This document shows positions 43,153 to 53,822 of a stretch of DNA of 64,000 bases, piece by piece. Location: assembly GCF_014202075.1 (NCBI RefSeq), contig NZ_JACHFZ010000002.1, positions 186,001 through 250,000 of the forward strand. The letters are read 5' to 3'. This stretch comes from Brevundimonas basaltis. GTDB lineage: Bacteria > Pseudomonadota > Alphaproteobacteria > Caulobacterales > Caulobacteraceae. The stretch's first letter is position 1; every line of letters starts with the position of its first letter. A program made the position numbers and the translations under genes. The notes beneath the pieces were generated by a model. It made no database searches. It saw nothing but the letters and a program-made list of their open reading frames with translations, and was not told the DNA's origin.

Positions 43153-45117
43153 TCATCGCGCCGATGCGATCAATGCCCCGCAGTTGGCGTCGTCGGCGAG
43201 GCCCGGGTCCACGAAGGCCGCCAGCGCCGCGAACGGGTTGACCAGCGCGCCGAGAATCGCGCCGACGCCGCCCTGGGCCGCCACGGCGCCGCGGTCGATG
43301 TCGACCTTCGGCGAGGTCAGCGGACCCGTCACCATGATCGGCGCCCACAAGCGGACCAGCCGCGCCTCCTTGGTCTCGCCGTCGATACGCAGGTTCAGGG
43401 TTTCGGACCCGAAATCGATCGTGCCGCTGCCCTAGGCCACAACGGGTGTCGTGTCGATGACGAAGGTCTTGGCCGTCGCCGTGCCGCCGCTGACGGTGAA
43501 GTCGGCCACCGCGCAGCGGATTTCCGCCGTCGAGGCGTCATCCAGTTTGAACAGGCCCGCCAGAACGTGAACGCCCATCAGCTCGGCGAAGGCAGCGCGC
43601 ATCCGGCCCTGTGGCACGACCAGGCTGACAGTTCCCTTCGACCCGGCGGCGAAGTCGTGCACCGAGGCGCCGGAACCCTCGAGCCGGGCCCGGCCCAGCG
43701 CCTGCCCGGTCACGGTCGGTACGCCGCCGCGGGCGGGAATGATCGATTCCAGCGGATAGCCGCGCAAGCGGAAATCGATGGCGCTGTAAGGGGTGTCGCG
43801 CGTGGCGTTGATCTTCGCCGTGCCGCGCAGCTCCCCGCGGTTGAAGGTGAAGGCGACCGGATCGAGAGCGAGGACGCCGCTCTTCAGGTCCGCCCCGATG
43901 TCGACCTGGCGCACGTCGAGATCATTGCGCTTCACCTGCGCCGCCCGGTAGCGCAATGTTCCATCCATCACCCGCAACCGCCGGACGTCGAGCGGCGCGT
44001 CCGGAAGCAGGCGGCCCGGGGCGCCGGACGACGCCACCGTGTTCCCCGCGGAGGTGACCCGGGGTTCTGCTCCCAGCACCGCCATCAGGTCGTCGATGTC
44101 GAGCAGGCGGGAGCGCAGTTCGGCGTCCACCCGGCGCCGGTCGCCGACCTTGTCGACCACAATATCCCCAGACAGGTCAGAAGATCCGACGCGGCCCGTG
44201 AAATCAGCGAAGCTGAATTTGGCGCCGTCACGCGTCAGCTTGCCGGCCAGCCGATAGGGCGGCGTGTTGGGCGTGGTGATGCCGGTCAACAGGTAGATGT
44301 CGGCCAGGTCACGCCCCTGCATCCGGAGGGTGGCGTCGAACCGGCCAAGGTCGAAGGGCCGGGTGATGGAGCCGTCGGCGACCAGCCGGGCGCCTACGCC
44401 GGCGATCTCTCCGTGGAAGGCGTAGGGCCGGTCGCGGCGGATGTTGATGAAGGGGCCGCCCCGAACCAGCACGGTCAGAGGCGTGCCATTGATCGTCCCC
44501 TCGCCGTCCAGATGAAAGCCGCCCTGCTCGTCGGAGCCTTCGCGGGCGTTGATTGTCGCTTCAAGTCGAATGTTGCGGCCTTGCTCGTCCAGCGATATTT
44601 GGCCTTCCTCGATCAGCAGCCGGTTGATCGGCGGCAGTTTCAGCCCCTCACCGGTATCCCGGGCGTCCGGATCGAGCCGCCAGCTCTGTCGCCCGTCATC
44701 GGTCGCGATCAGCACGGCCCGGGGCCGGGTGACGGCGACCAGCGGCATCTCGACATGGCCCGCCAGCAGGGCCCGGAGCCTGATCGAGGCGCGCAAATCC
44801 TCGACCGTCAGGGTGTCCTGGTCGCGCGCCCAGTCCGGCCCGCCGATGCGCAGTCCCCGCACCCGCGCTGACGGCGTCCAGCTGAACAGGTTGACGTCGA
44901 GATCGCCGTTCAGTTCGATCTCGCGGTCATACTCCGCCGACGCCCAGCGCCCGATCGGCCCGCGAAGCAGGTTCCAGTCGAACAACAGCAGAAACAGGAC
45001 GATCCCGGCGATCAGCAGCAAGGTGACGGTCGCTGCGATCTTCTCGGGCGGGCCCGGCCGACGCGCGGCCGCATAAAGAGGATCGTTCTCGACCACCCAA
45101 TCGCGCCATTCGCGCAT
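43153..45117 (-). pseudogene. AsmA-family protein interrupted by an in-frame amber codon
   Basis: An AsmA-type inner-membrane-anchored protein thought to help lipid movement and outer-membrane assembly. The N-terminus has a cytoplasmic leader, then one membrane segment (TVTLLLIAGIVLFLLLF) and a long periplasmic beta-rich domain. At 43432-43434 the frame is broken by TAG after 561 residues. Translation in the same frame continues for 92 more residues (GSGTIDFGSETLNLRI... VTGPLTSPKVDID) with the conserved AsmA C-terminal region, ending at 43153. Only one codon is wrong, so this may be a point mutation, a sequence error or a readthrough gene. The start at 45117 is the ATG before the leader and membrane segment. 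Confidence 0.8.
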
Positions 45118-45351
45118 CCGCGCCCCAGCCGGAGTGAGGGCGCGGTCCCGCACGACGAGCCAGTTGGGCTTCTCCTTCAAAGGGTTGCGCACGCTCCGCG
45201 TCTCCGTCGAAGCCTTCTCAACGCACGAGCGGCGGGAAAGGCTCAGCAGCGACCGCCTCTCCTGCGCCTTCCGACTCCGCCCTCCCCCAACTGCGGGCAA
45301 GAAAAAGGGTGCCCCGGATGGAAGCGCCCCTTTCCGCGTCTAGAGACGACC

Positions 45352-47460
<2,109 letters not shown>

Positions 47461-47585
47461 GCGCGGGGTCCTCGGCTTGCGGGGTTATTCGGCGCGAAGG
47501 GGTGGCGCCGGGAGGGCCGCGCGTCAATGCCGAGGCGCGTCTCGCGTCTTGCGGAGCGCCCCGGGACCGGCGACAAACCTCCGGC

Positions 47586-48461
47586 ATGACCGCATCCGCC
47601 CGGATCTCACCCGCAGCGCCGCCAGACGCCGCCCCGGCGCACATCTGCGATGTGCTGATCTCCGAGCGGGCGCCGCGGCTGACCGGCTCGATCGCCTGGC
47701 CCCTGGTTCGCCCCTTTCTCTACAAGCTGCTCAATTACCGCCACGCCGTCCGCATGGCGGACGCCGTGCAACCGCTCTCCGGGGCCGAGGCGCTGGAATA
47801 TATGAGCGACCTGCTCGACCTGAAGGTCTCGGTGATGAACGCGAACCGGATCCCGGCGTCCGGCCGCTGTGTCGTCGTCGCCAATCATCCCACCGGCATC
47901 GCCGACGGCATCGCTGTGTTCGACGCGATCCGGGCGCGGCGGGCGGACGCCGTTTTCTTCGCCAACGCCGACGCCCTGCGCGTCTCCCCCCGACTGGGCG
48001 AGACGGTGATCCCCGTCGAATGGGTGGTCGAGAAACGCACCCGCGAGAAGACCCGGGCCACCCTTCTGGCGGCCAAGGCGGCGTTCGAGGCCGAGCGCTG
48101 CCTGGTCATGTTCCCGGCCGGCCGGCTGGCGCGGGTGGGGCGCGACGGCTCGGTGACCGATCCGGAATGGGCCCCGACCGCCGCCTCTCTGGCCCGGAAG
48201 TACAACGCGCCGATCGTGCCGGTTCATGTGGCCGGACCGAACTCGCGCCTTTTCCACGCCTTCGATCGGGTGTCGCCGGAGTTGCGCGATATCACCCTCT
48301 TCCACGAACTGCTCAACAAGAAGCGCAAACGGTTCGATCTCAAGGTGGGCAAGCCGATCCCCCCGTCCCGGATCGATATCGACGCGGCCCGGGCGACCTA
48401 TGGGCTGAAAGCCTTCACCGAACGGGTCCTGCCCAGCCAGCCGGACGCCGACTTTGCCTGA
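47586..48461 (+). CDS. Lysophospholipid acyltransferase family protein
   Basis: A 291-residue acyltransferase of the PlsC superfamily. The catalytic motif is VVANHPTGIADG, a variant HX5D box, and the second motif VMFPAGRLARVG corresponds to the glycerol-phosphate-binding FPEG. Relatives include ornithine-lipid acyltransferases and proteins labelled putative hemolysin. The ATG at 47586 is chosen because the upstream extension is Pro/Arg shadow. The tsaE gene follows eight bases later. Confidence 0.8.
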   Translation: MTASARISPAAPPDAAPAHICDVLISERAPRLTGSIAWPLVRPFLYKLLNYRHAVRMADAVQPLSGAEALEYMSDLLDLKVSVMNANRIPASGRCVVVANHPTGIADGIAVFDAIRARRADAVFFANADALRVSPRLGETVIPVEWVVEKRTREKTRATLLAAKAAFEAERCLVMFPAGRLARVGRDGSVTDPEWAPTAASLARKYNAPIVPVHVAGPNSRLFHAFDRVSPELRDITLFHELLNKKRKRFDLKVGKPIPPSRIDIDAARATYGLKAFTERVLPSQPDADFA

Positions 48462-48468
48462 GCGGAAC

Positions 48469-48927
48469 ATGACGCTGACCCTGACGGACGCCGACGCCAC
48501 CGCCCGGCTGGGCGGGCGCATCGCGCCGCTGCTGGCGCCGGGCGAGGCTCTGCTGCTCTATGGTCCGCTGGGCACGGGCAAGTCCACCCTGGCGCGCGGG
48601 CTGATCCGCGCTCTGACCCGCCCGGACGAGGACGTGCCTTCGCCGACCTTCACCCTCGTGCAATTCTATGAGAGCGATCCGCCGGTGGCGCATTTCGACC
48701 TCTACCGGCTGACCCGCGCCGACGAGGCGGCCGAGATTGGCCTCGACGAAGCGCTCGAGGACGGCTGCGTGGTGATCGAATGGCCCGAGCGGCTGGGCGA
48801 GGAACCCGCCGCCTGGCTGGGCCCCGACCGGCTGTCTGTCGTGCTGGCGGAAGCGGGCGCTGGACGCGTTGCGACCATTTCTGGCGTAGGGGCGTGGGAA
48901 TCGAAACTGATGAGCCTCCATGTCTGA
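48469..48927 (+). CDS. tsaE: tRNA threonylcarbamoyladenosine biosynthesis ATPase TsaE
   Basis: A 152-residue P-loop ATPase with Walker A YGPLGTGKSTLARGL (31-45) and the family PSPTFTLVQFYES and HFDLYRL motifs. With TsaB and TsaD it makes the t6A base at position 37 of ANN-decoding tRNAs. A TTG five codons upstream overlaps the previous stop; the ATG at 48469 is preferred. The gene overlaps amgK by eight bases. Confidence 0.95.
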   Translation: MTLTLTDADATARLGGRIAPLLAPGEALLLYGPLGTGKSTLARGLIRALTRPDEDVPSPTFTLVQFYESDPPVAHFDLYRLTRADEAAEIGLDEALEDGCVVIEWPERLGEEPAAWLGPDRLSVVLAEAGAGRVATISGVGAWESKLMSLHV

Positions 48928-50008
48928 TCGCGAACAGCAACGTATCGAATTCCTTAAGTCATCCGGTCTTGCCGACGCCGCCCGTGCGCCCCTGCCCGGC
49001 GACGCCTCGACGCGCCGGTATGAGCGGCTGACCACCCCGCGGGGCGCCACCCTGATGCTGATGGATCAGGCCCCCGCCGCCGAATCGCCGCCGTGCGACC
49101 CGGCATGGTCGGCCGACGAACGCCGCGCCCACGGTTGGAACGCCGTGGCTCGCCTCTCAGCCGGCCGCATTGAGGCCTTCGCGGCGGTAGCGGCCCACTT
49201 CCGCGACGCGGGGCTGTCAGCTCCGGAGATCATCGCCGTCGACGCGCCCAACGGCCTCGCGGTGATCGAGGATTACGGCGACGACCTGTTCGCCCGGGTG
49301 ATCGAGACCGGCGAACCCGAGGCGCCGCTGTATCTGGCCGCCGTCGATGCATTGGCCCGGCTGCACCTCGTCGCCACCCTGCCGTCCGAGATCGACGGAC
49401 CCGCCGGGCGGTGGCCGCTGCTGACCTATGACGCCGTGGCGCTGCAGGGCGGCGTGGACCTGTTCGTCGAATGGATGCCGAAGCTGCACCCGGACCTCGA
49501 TTTCGGCGAAGCGGCCGTTGATGAATGGCGCGCCGCCTGGGCGCCGATCGCGGCCATGGGCGAGGCGAAGGCGTGGACCGTGACTCACCGGGACTATCAC
49601 GCCGAGAACCTGATCTGGCTGCCTGGGCGGGCCGATCACCGCCGGGTCGGCATGATCGACTTCCAGGACGCGGTGCTGGCCCATCCGGTGTGGGATCTCC
49701 ACTCCCTGTTGCAGGACGCCCGTCGCGACGTGCCGCCCGAGATCGAAGACGCGGCTCTCGATCACTATTTCGACGTTATGATGGTGGACCGCGCAGCCTA
49801 CCGCCGCGACTACGCCGCCCTCGCCGCCCTGAACGAGGCGCGCATCCTCGGCGTCTTCGCCCGGCTGATCGCCCGCGACGGCAAGCCGCGCTATCGTCAA
49901 TTCATGCCACGCGTCTGGGGCCATCTGAACGCCAATCTGAAGAAGCCGGGACTGGAGGTCGTCGCGAGCTGGTTCAATCGCCATGTCCCGGACGCGAGAC
50001 GAGGATGA
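48920..50008 (+). CDS. amgK: N-acetylmuramate/N-acetylglucosamine kinase AmgK
   Basis: A 362-residue anomeric sugar kinase with an aminoglycoside-phosphotransferase fold. Catalytic Asp225 (THRDYHAEN) and metal-binding Asn230 and Asp247 (MIDFQDAV) are present. AmgK phosphorylates the C1 of MurNAc or GlcNAc, and with MurU forms a salvage path that bypasses de novo UDP-MurNAc synthesis and lowers fosfomycin sensitivity. AmpG at 22796 would supply the imported muropeptides. amgK overlaps murU by four bases. Confidence 0.93.
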   Translation: MSDREQQRIEFLKSSGLADAARAPLPGDASTRRYERLTTPRGATLMLMDQAPAAESPPCDPAWSADERRAHGWNAVARLSAGRIEAFAAVAAHFRDAGLSAPEIIAVDAPNGLAVIEDYGDDLFARVIETGEPEAPLYLAAVDALARLHLVATLPSEIDGPAGRWPLLTYDAVALQGGVDLFVEWMPKLHPDLDFGEAAVDEWRAAWAPIAAMGEAKAWTVTHRDYHAENLIWLPGRADHRRVGMIDFQDAVLAHPVWDLHSLLQDARRDVPPEIEDAALDHYFDVMMVDRAAYRRDYAALAALNEARILGVFARLIARDGKPRYRQFMPRVWGHLNANLKKPGLEVVASWFNRHVPDARRG

Positions 50009-50748
50009 GCACCGACCTCGGCAAGGCCCCCAGGACCGCCATGGTGCTGGCCGCTGGCCTCGGCACCCGCATGCGGCCGTTGACCGACGATCGGCCCAAG
50101 GCCCTTGTCGAGGTAGGCGGCCGGGCGCTGATCGATCATGTGCTGGACCGGCTGGCCGACGCGGGGGTCGAGCGTGCGGTGGTCAACGTGCACTGGTTCG
50201 CCGACCGGCTGGAGCGTCACCTCGCCGCGCGCGGGCGGGGTCCGGCCGTCGTCATCTCCGACGAGCGGGCGGAACTGCTCGAGACCGGCGGCGGTCTGAA
50301 GAAGGCCGCGCCTCTGCTGGGTCCCGATCCGGTTTTCGTGGCCAATATAGACAGCGTCTGGACCGACCACGCCTCGCCGGGGAATTCCGCGCTGAATCAA
50401 CTCGCTCGCCTGTGGAATCCGTCAATCATGGACGCCGCCCTGCTGCTGGCGCGGCGCGAGGGCTCGATTGGCTTCGAGGGCGATGGCGATGTCTTCCTCG
50501 ATGACGACGGCCGGCTGACCTTCCGCGGCGACGCCCCCTCGGCGCCCTTCGCCTATATGGGCGTTCACATCTGTCGTCCCGATTATGTGACAGACGGCCC
50601 GGACGGCCCCTTCTCCCTTGGCGGCCTGTGGCGCCGCTCCGCCGCGGCGGGGCGACTCTACGGCTGCGTCCTCGAGGGCGACTGGATGCACGTCGGCGAC
50701 CCCCGCGCCCGCGACGAGGCCGAGGCCCGGCTGGCGGCAGGCGGATGA
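50005..50748 (+). CDS. murU: N-acetylmuramate alpha-1-phosphate uridylyltransferase MurU
   Basis: A 247-residue nucleotidyltransferase. The signature AMVLAAGLGTRMRPLTDDRPKALVEVGG starts at residue 12, and the active-site metal/sugar motif is VANIDSVW. MurU makes UDP-MurNAc from MurNAc-1-phosphate and UTP, completing the recycling route begun by amgK. A four-base overlap joins it to amgK and to addB (ATGA on both sides). Confidence 0.92.
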   Translation: MSTDLGKAPRTAMVLAAGLGTRMRPLTDDRPKALVEVGGRALIDHVLDRLADAGVERAVVNVHWFADRLERHLAARGRGPAVVISDERAELLETGGGLKKAAPLLGPDPVFVANIDSVWTDHASPGNSALNQLARLWNPSIMDAALLLARREGSIGFEGDGDVFLDDDGRLTFRGDAPSAPFAYMGVHICRPDYVTDGPDGPFSLGGLWRRSAAAGRLYGCVLEGDWMHVGDPRARDEAEARLAAGG

Positions 50749-53700
50749 CCGCTCGCTTCGACCCGTTCGCCGGTTCGGGGCCCCGCTGGTATGCTATCGA
50801 GGCGCGCCGGCCATTCCTTGAGGATCTGGCGGCCGGCGTTCTGGACTGGCTCGGCGAGCTCCCGCCGGAGGCCCTGTCCGACGCGGTCATCCTGTTGCCC
50901 AACCGACGCGCCGCCCGCGCCTTCACGGGCGCGCTTACCCGGCTGACCGGCGACCGGCCGGTTCTGCTGCCTCAGGTCCGGCCGCTGGGCGACCTCGAGG
51001 AAGACGAACCGCCGTTCGCGCCGGGCGAACTGGGCCTCGACCTGCCGCCGGCCATCGCCCCCCTGACCCGCCGCTTCGAAATGGCCCGGATGATCGTCGA
51101 GGAGTTCCGCCCCGGCCTCGGCCCGTTGCGCGCACTGGAGATGGCCGACGCCCTCGGCGGCTTCCTCGATTCCAGCCAGCTGGAAGAGGTCGAGGATCCC
51201 GGTCTCGTCGCGACCCTGGTTGAGGACGACCTGGCTGAGCACTGGCAGGAGTCGGCGCGCTTCCTCGGCCTCGCCGTCGAGGCCTGGCCCAGGCGACTGG
51301 CGGCCATGGGGCTGGTCGATCCGGCCTGGCGCCGCGCCCGCCTGTTGCGTCTGCTGGCCGAGGCCTGGACCGAACGGCCGCCGACCCGGCCGGTCATCGC
51401 CGCCGGTTCGACCGGCACCGTCCCCGCCGCCGCCGATGTGCTGGCGGCCGTCGCCGGCGCCCCGCTGGGCTGCGTCGTCTTGCCGGGTCTGGACCGCGAC
51501 CTCGATCCGCTGGTCTGGGCCGGTCTCGGCGACAATGAACAGCATCCCCAGAACGCCTTGTGGCGTCTGCTGGATCGGCATGCCGTCGAACGCGAGGCCG
51601 TCCGTCCGTGGTTCGACCCGCCCGCCGACCCGGCCCCGACCGCGCGCGGCCGCGCCCGCCAGCGCCTGTTGAACGAGGCCCTGCGCCCGGCCGACGCCAC
51701 CGACGACTGGCGAAAGGTCATCACCGCCCTGCGCGCCGACGCCTTCCGGGAACGGTCCGCCGACCCCATCGCCGAAGGGCTAGAAGGCTTGTCCGTCGTC
51801 ACCGTCCGGGCCGAGGAGGACGCCGCAGCGACCCTCGCCCTGATGATACGCGAGACGCTTGAGACCCCCGGCCGAACCTGCGCCCTCGTCACCCCCGACC
51901 TCGCGCTTGGCCGCCGCGTGGCCGCCCGGCTGGAACGCTGGGGCGTGGTCGCCGACAACTCCTCCGGCCAGCCGCTCTCGAGAATGGCGGCGGGTCGGCT
52001 CGTCGACCTCTGCGCCCGCTTCATCGTCCGACCGCTGGATCCCCACGCCCTGCTCGGCCTGCTCAAGCATCCGCTGGTGCAGCTCGATCTCGACGGCGAG
52101 GACCCGGCTATCGCGATCAAGGCGTTGGAGGCTCACGCCCTGCGCGGCCCTCGCCTGCGAGACTGGGCCCGCGCGCGCCGCGCCCTGCTGAAGGTCGGCG
52201 AGCCGCGCGAGGACGGCCGCGCGCCGTCGGACCATACCCTGGCCCGGCTGGCCGCCGCTCACCGGCTGCTCGACCGGCTTGAGGTCCTGTCCGAGGCGGC
52301 ACTCGCGCCCTTCGCGGAAGACGCGCCCCTCGACGCCGCCGCCTGCGCCCTGACCGAACTGATCGAAGCCTTGGCGGGTCAAACCGTGTGGGCCGGGCCG
52401 GACGGCGAGGCCGCGGCGTCCCTGCTTGCCGGACTGATCGAGGGCGGCGGGTCGCTGGGCGCCGTCTCCCGCGCCGAGTTCGCCGAATTGGTCAGTGGCC
52501 TGCTGGGTGAGGAGACGGTTCGAACCGGCGGAGCCAATCAGCCGCGCCTGCGCATCCTTGGGGCCATCGAGGCGCGGCTGGTGCGCGCCGACCGTATGAT
52601 CCTGGCCGGGCTGGAGGAGGGCGTCTGGCCCAACGCCGCGCCGACCGACCCCTTTCTGTCGCGACCGATGCGCAAGGCGCTCGGTCTGCCGCCGCCCGAA
52701 CGCCGCCTGGGCCAGACCGCCCAGGACTTCGTCCAGGCCGCCTGCGCCGACGAGGCCATATTGGTCCATTCCGAACGCCGGGGCGGCCAGCCCGCGGTCA
52801 AATCGCGCTGGCTGTGGCGGCTGGAGATGCTGACCCGGGGGGCGCATACGACGGAAACGCCGGTGGAGCTCGAAAGACCGTCGGTTCACCTCGGCCAGGC
52901 GCGGGCGCTCGACGCTCCTGTCCGCCGGACGCCGGACTACGCCCCCCGGCCCGAACCCCGGCCGCCCGTCGAACGCCGTCCGCGCGAGCTGCCGGTCACC
53001 GGCGTCGAACGCTGGGTGCGCGACCCCTACGCCATCTATGCGCGCTATGTCCTGAACCTGAGACAGTTGGACCGGCCCGGCCAGTCGGCCGAGGCCCTGG
53101 CCCGCGGCAATGCGGTGCATAAGGCGATCGAGCGACTGACCCTCACCTGGCCGGCGGCCCTGCCCGACGACTGCGCCGACCAGCTGGAGACCCTGCTGCT
53201 GGAGGAGCTTACGCAGCACGGCTTCGAGGACGCGGCCATGGCGCGCGAAGCGCCGTTGGCCCGCAACTGCGCCCGCTGGTTGACCGGCTGGGAGGCGGAG
53301 CGGCGCGCCCGGGGTGTCGAAATCCGCGTCGAGGAAAAGGTTCGCATGACGCTGCCGGCTCCCTTCGGCCCGTTCACGCTGACCGCCAAGGCTGACCGCA
53401 TCGAACTGTCGGCGACCGGGGCTGCCGTGCTCGACTTCAAGACCGGACAGATTCCGTCGCCGAAGCAGGTGAAGACCGGATTCTCACCCCAGTTGACCCT
53501 GACCGGCGCCATCCTCGCCGGCGCCGGACTGTCGGATATCGGGCCCGTGCAGCCCGAGGAACTGACCTATGTCCGGGTGGTGGGACGCAAAATTCCCGGC
53601 GAGGCCGCCGTCCGCGCCGTCGGTGTGGAGGCTGTCGCCCTGTCCGAAGCCGCGCTGGACGGACTCACCCGGCGCATCGCCCGCTTCGACGATCCCGCCA

Positions 53701-53822
53701 CCCCCTATCCGTCCTGGGTCGGGCCACAGTTCATGGGCTCGTTCGGCGGCAACTACGATCACCTCGCCCGCGTCTGGGAATGGCATGTGGTCGGCGGCGA
53801 GGATGGGGGAGAGGCCGAATGA
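50745..53822 (+). CDS. addB: Double-strand break repair protein AddB
   Basis: A 1025-residue subunit of the AddAB helicase-nuclease, the alphaproteobacterial counterpart of RecBCD. The N-terminal half is a degenerate helicase domain (AVILLPNRRAARAFTGAL near residue 45). The C-terminal nuclease domain shows LDFKTGQIPSPKQVK with the PD-(D/E)xK acid and lysine. Long low-identity middle regions are usual. It overlaps murU and addA by four bases, so AddB and AddA are made together. Confidence 0.95.
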   Translation: MTARFDPFAGSGPRWYAIEARRPFLEDLAAGVLDWLGELPPEALSDAVILLPNRRAARAFTGALTRLTGDRPVLLPQVRPLGDLEEDEPPFAPGELGLDLPPAIAPLTRRFEMARMIVEEFRPGLGPLRALEMADALGGFLDSSQLEEVEDPGLVATLVEDDLAEHWQESARFLGLAVEAWPRRLAAMGLVDPAWRRARLLRLLAEAWTERPPTRPVIAAGSTGTVPAAADVLAAVAGAPLGCVVLPGLDRDLDPLVWAGLGDNEQHPQNALWRLLDRHAVEREAVRPWFDPPADPAPTARGRARQRLLNEALRPADATDDWRKVITALRADAFRERSADPIAEGLEGLSVVTVRAEEDAAATLALMIRETLETPGRTCALVTPDLALGRRVAARLERWGVVADNSSGQPLSRMAAGRLVDLCARFIVRPLDPHALLGLLKHPLVQLDLDGEDPAIAIKALEAHALRGPRLRDWARARRALLKVGEPREDGRAPSDHTLARLAAAHRLLDRLEVLSEAALAPFAEDAPLDAAACALTELIEALAGQTVWAGPDGEAAASLLAGLIEGGGSLGAVSRAEFAELVSGLLGEETVRTGGANQPRLRILGAIEARLVRADRMILAGLEEGVWPNAAPTDPFLSRPMRKALGLPPPERRLGQTAQDFVQAACADEAILVHSERRGGQPAVKSRWLWRLEMLTRGAHTTETPVELERPSVHLGQARALDAPVRRTPDYAPRPEPRPPVERRPRELPVTGVERWVRDPYAIYARYVLNLRQLDRPGQSAEALARGNAVHKAIERLTLTWPAALPDDCADQLETLLLEELTQHGFEDAAMAREAPLARNCARWLTGWEAERRARGVEIRVEEKVRMTLPAPFGPFTLTAKADRIELSATGAAVLDFKTGQIPSPKQVKTGFSPQLTLTGAILAGAGLSDIGPVQPEELTYVRVVGRKIPGEAAVRAVGVEAVALSEAALDGLTRRIARFDDPATPYPSWVGPQFMGSFGGNYDHLARVWEWHVVGGEDGGEAE

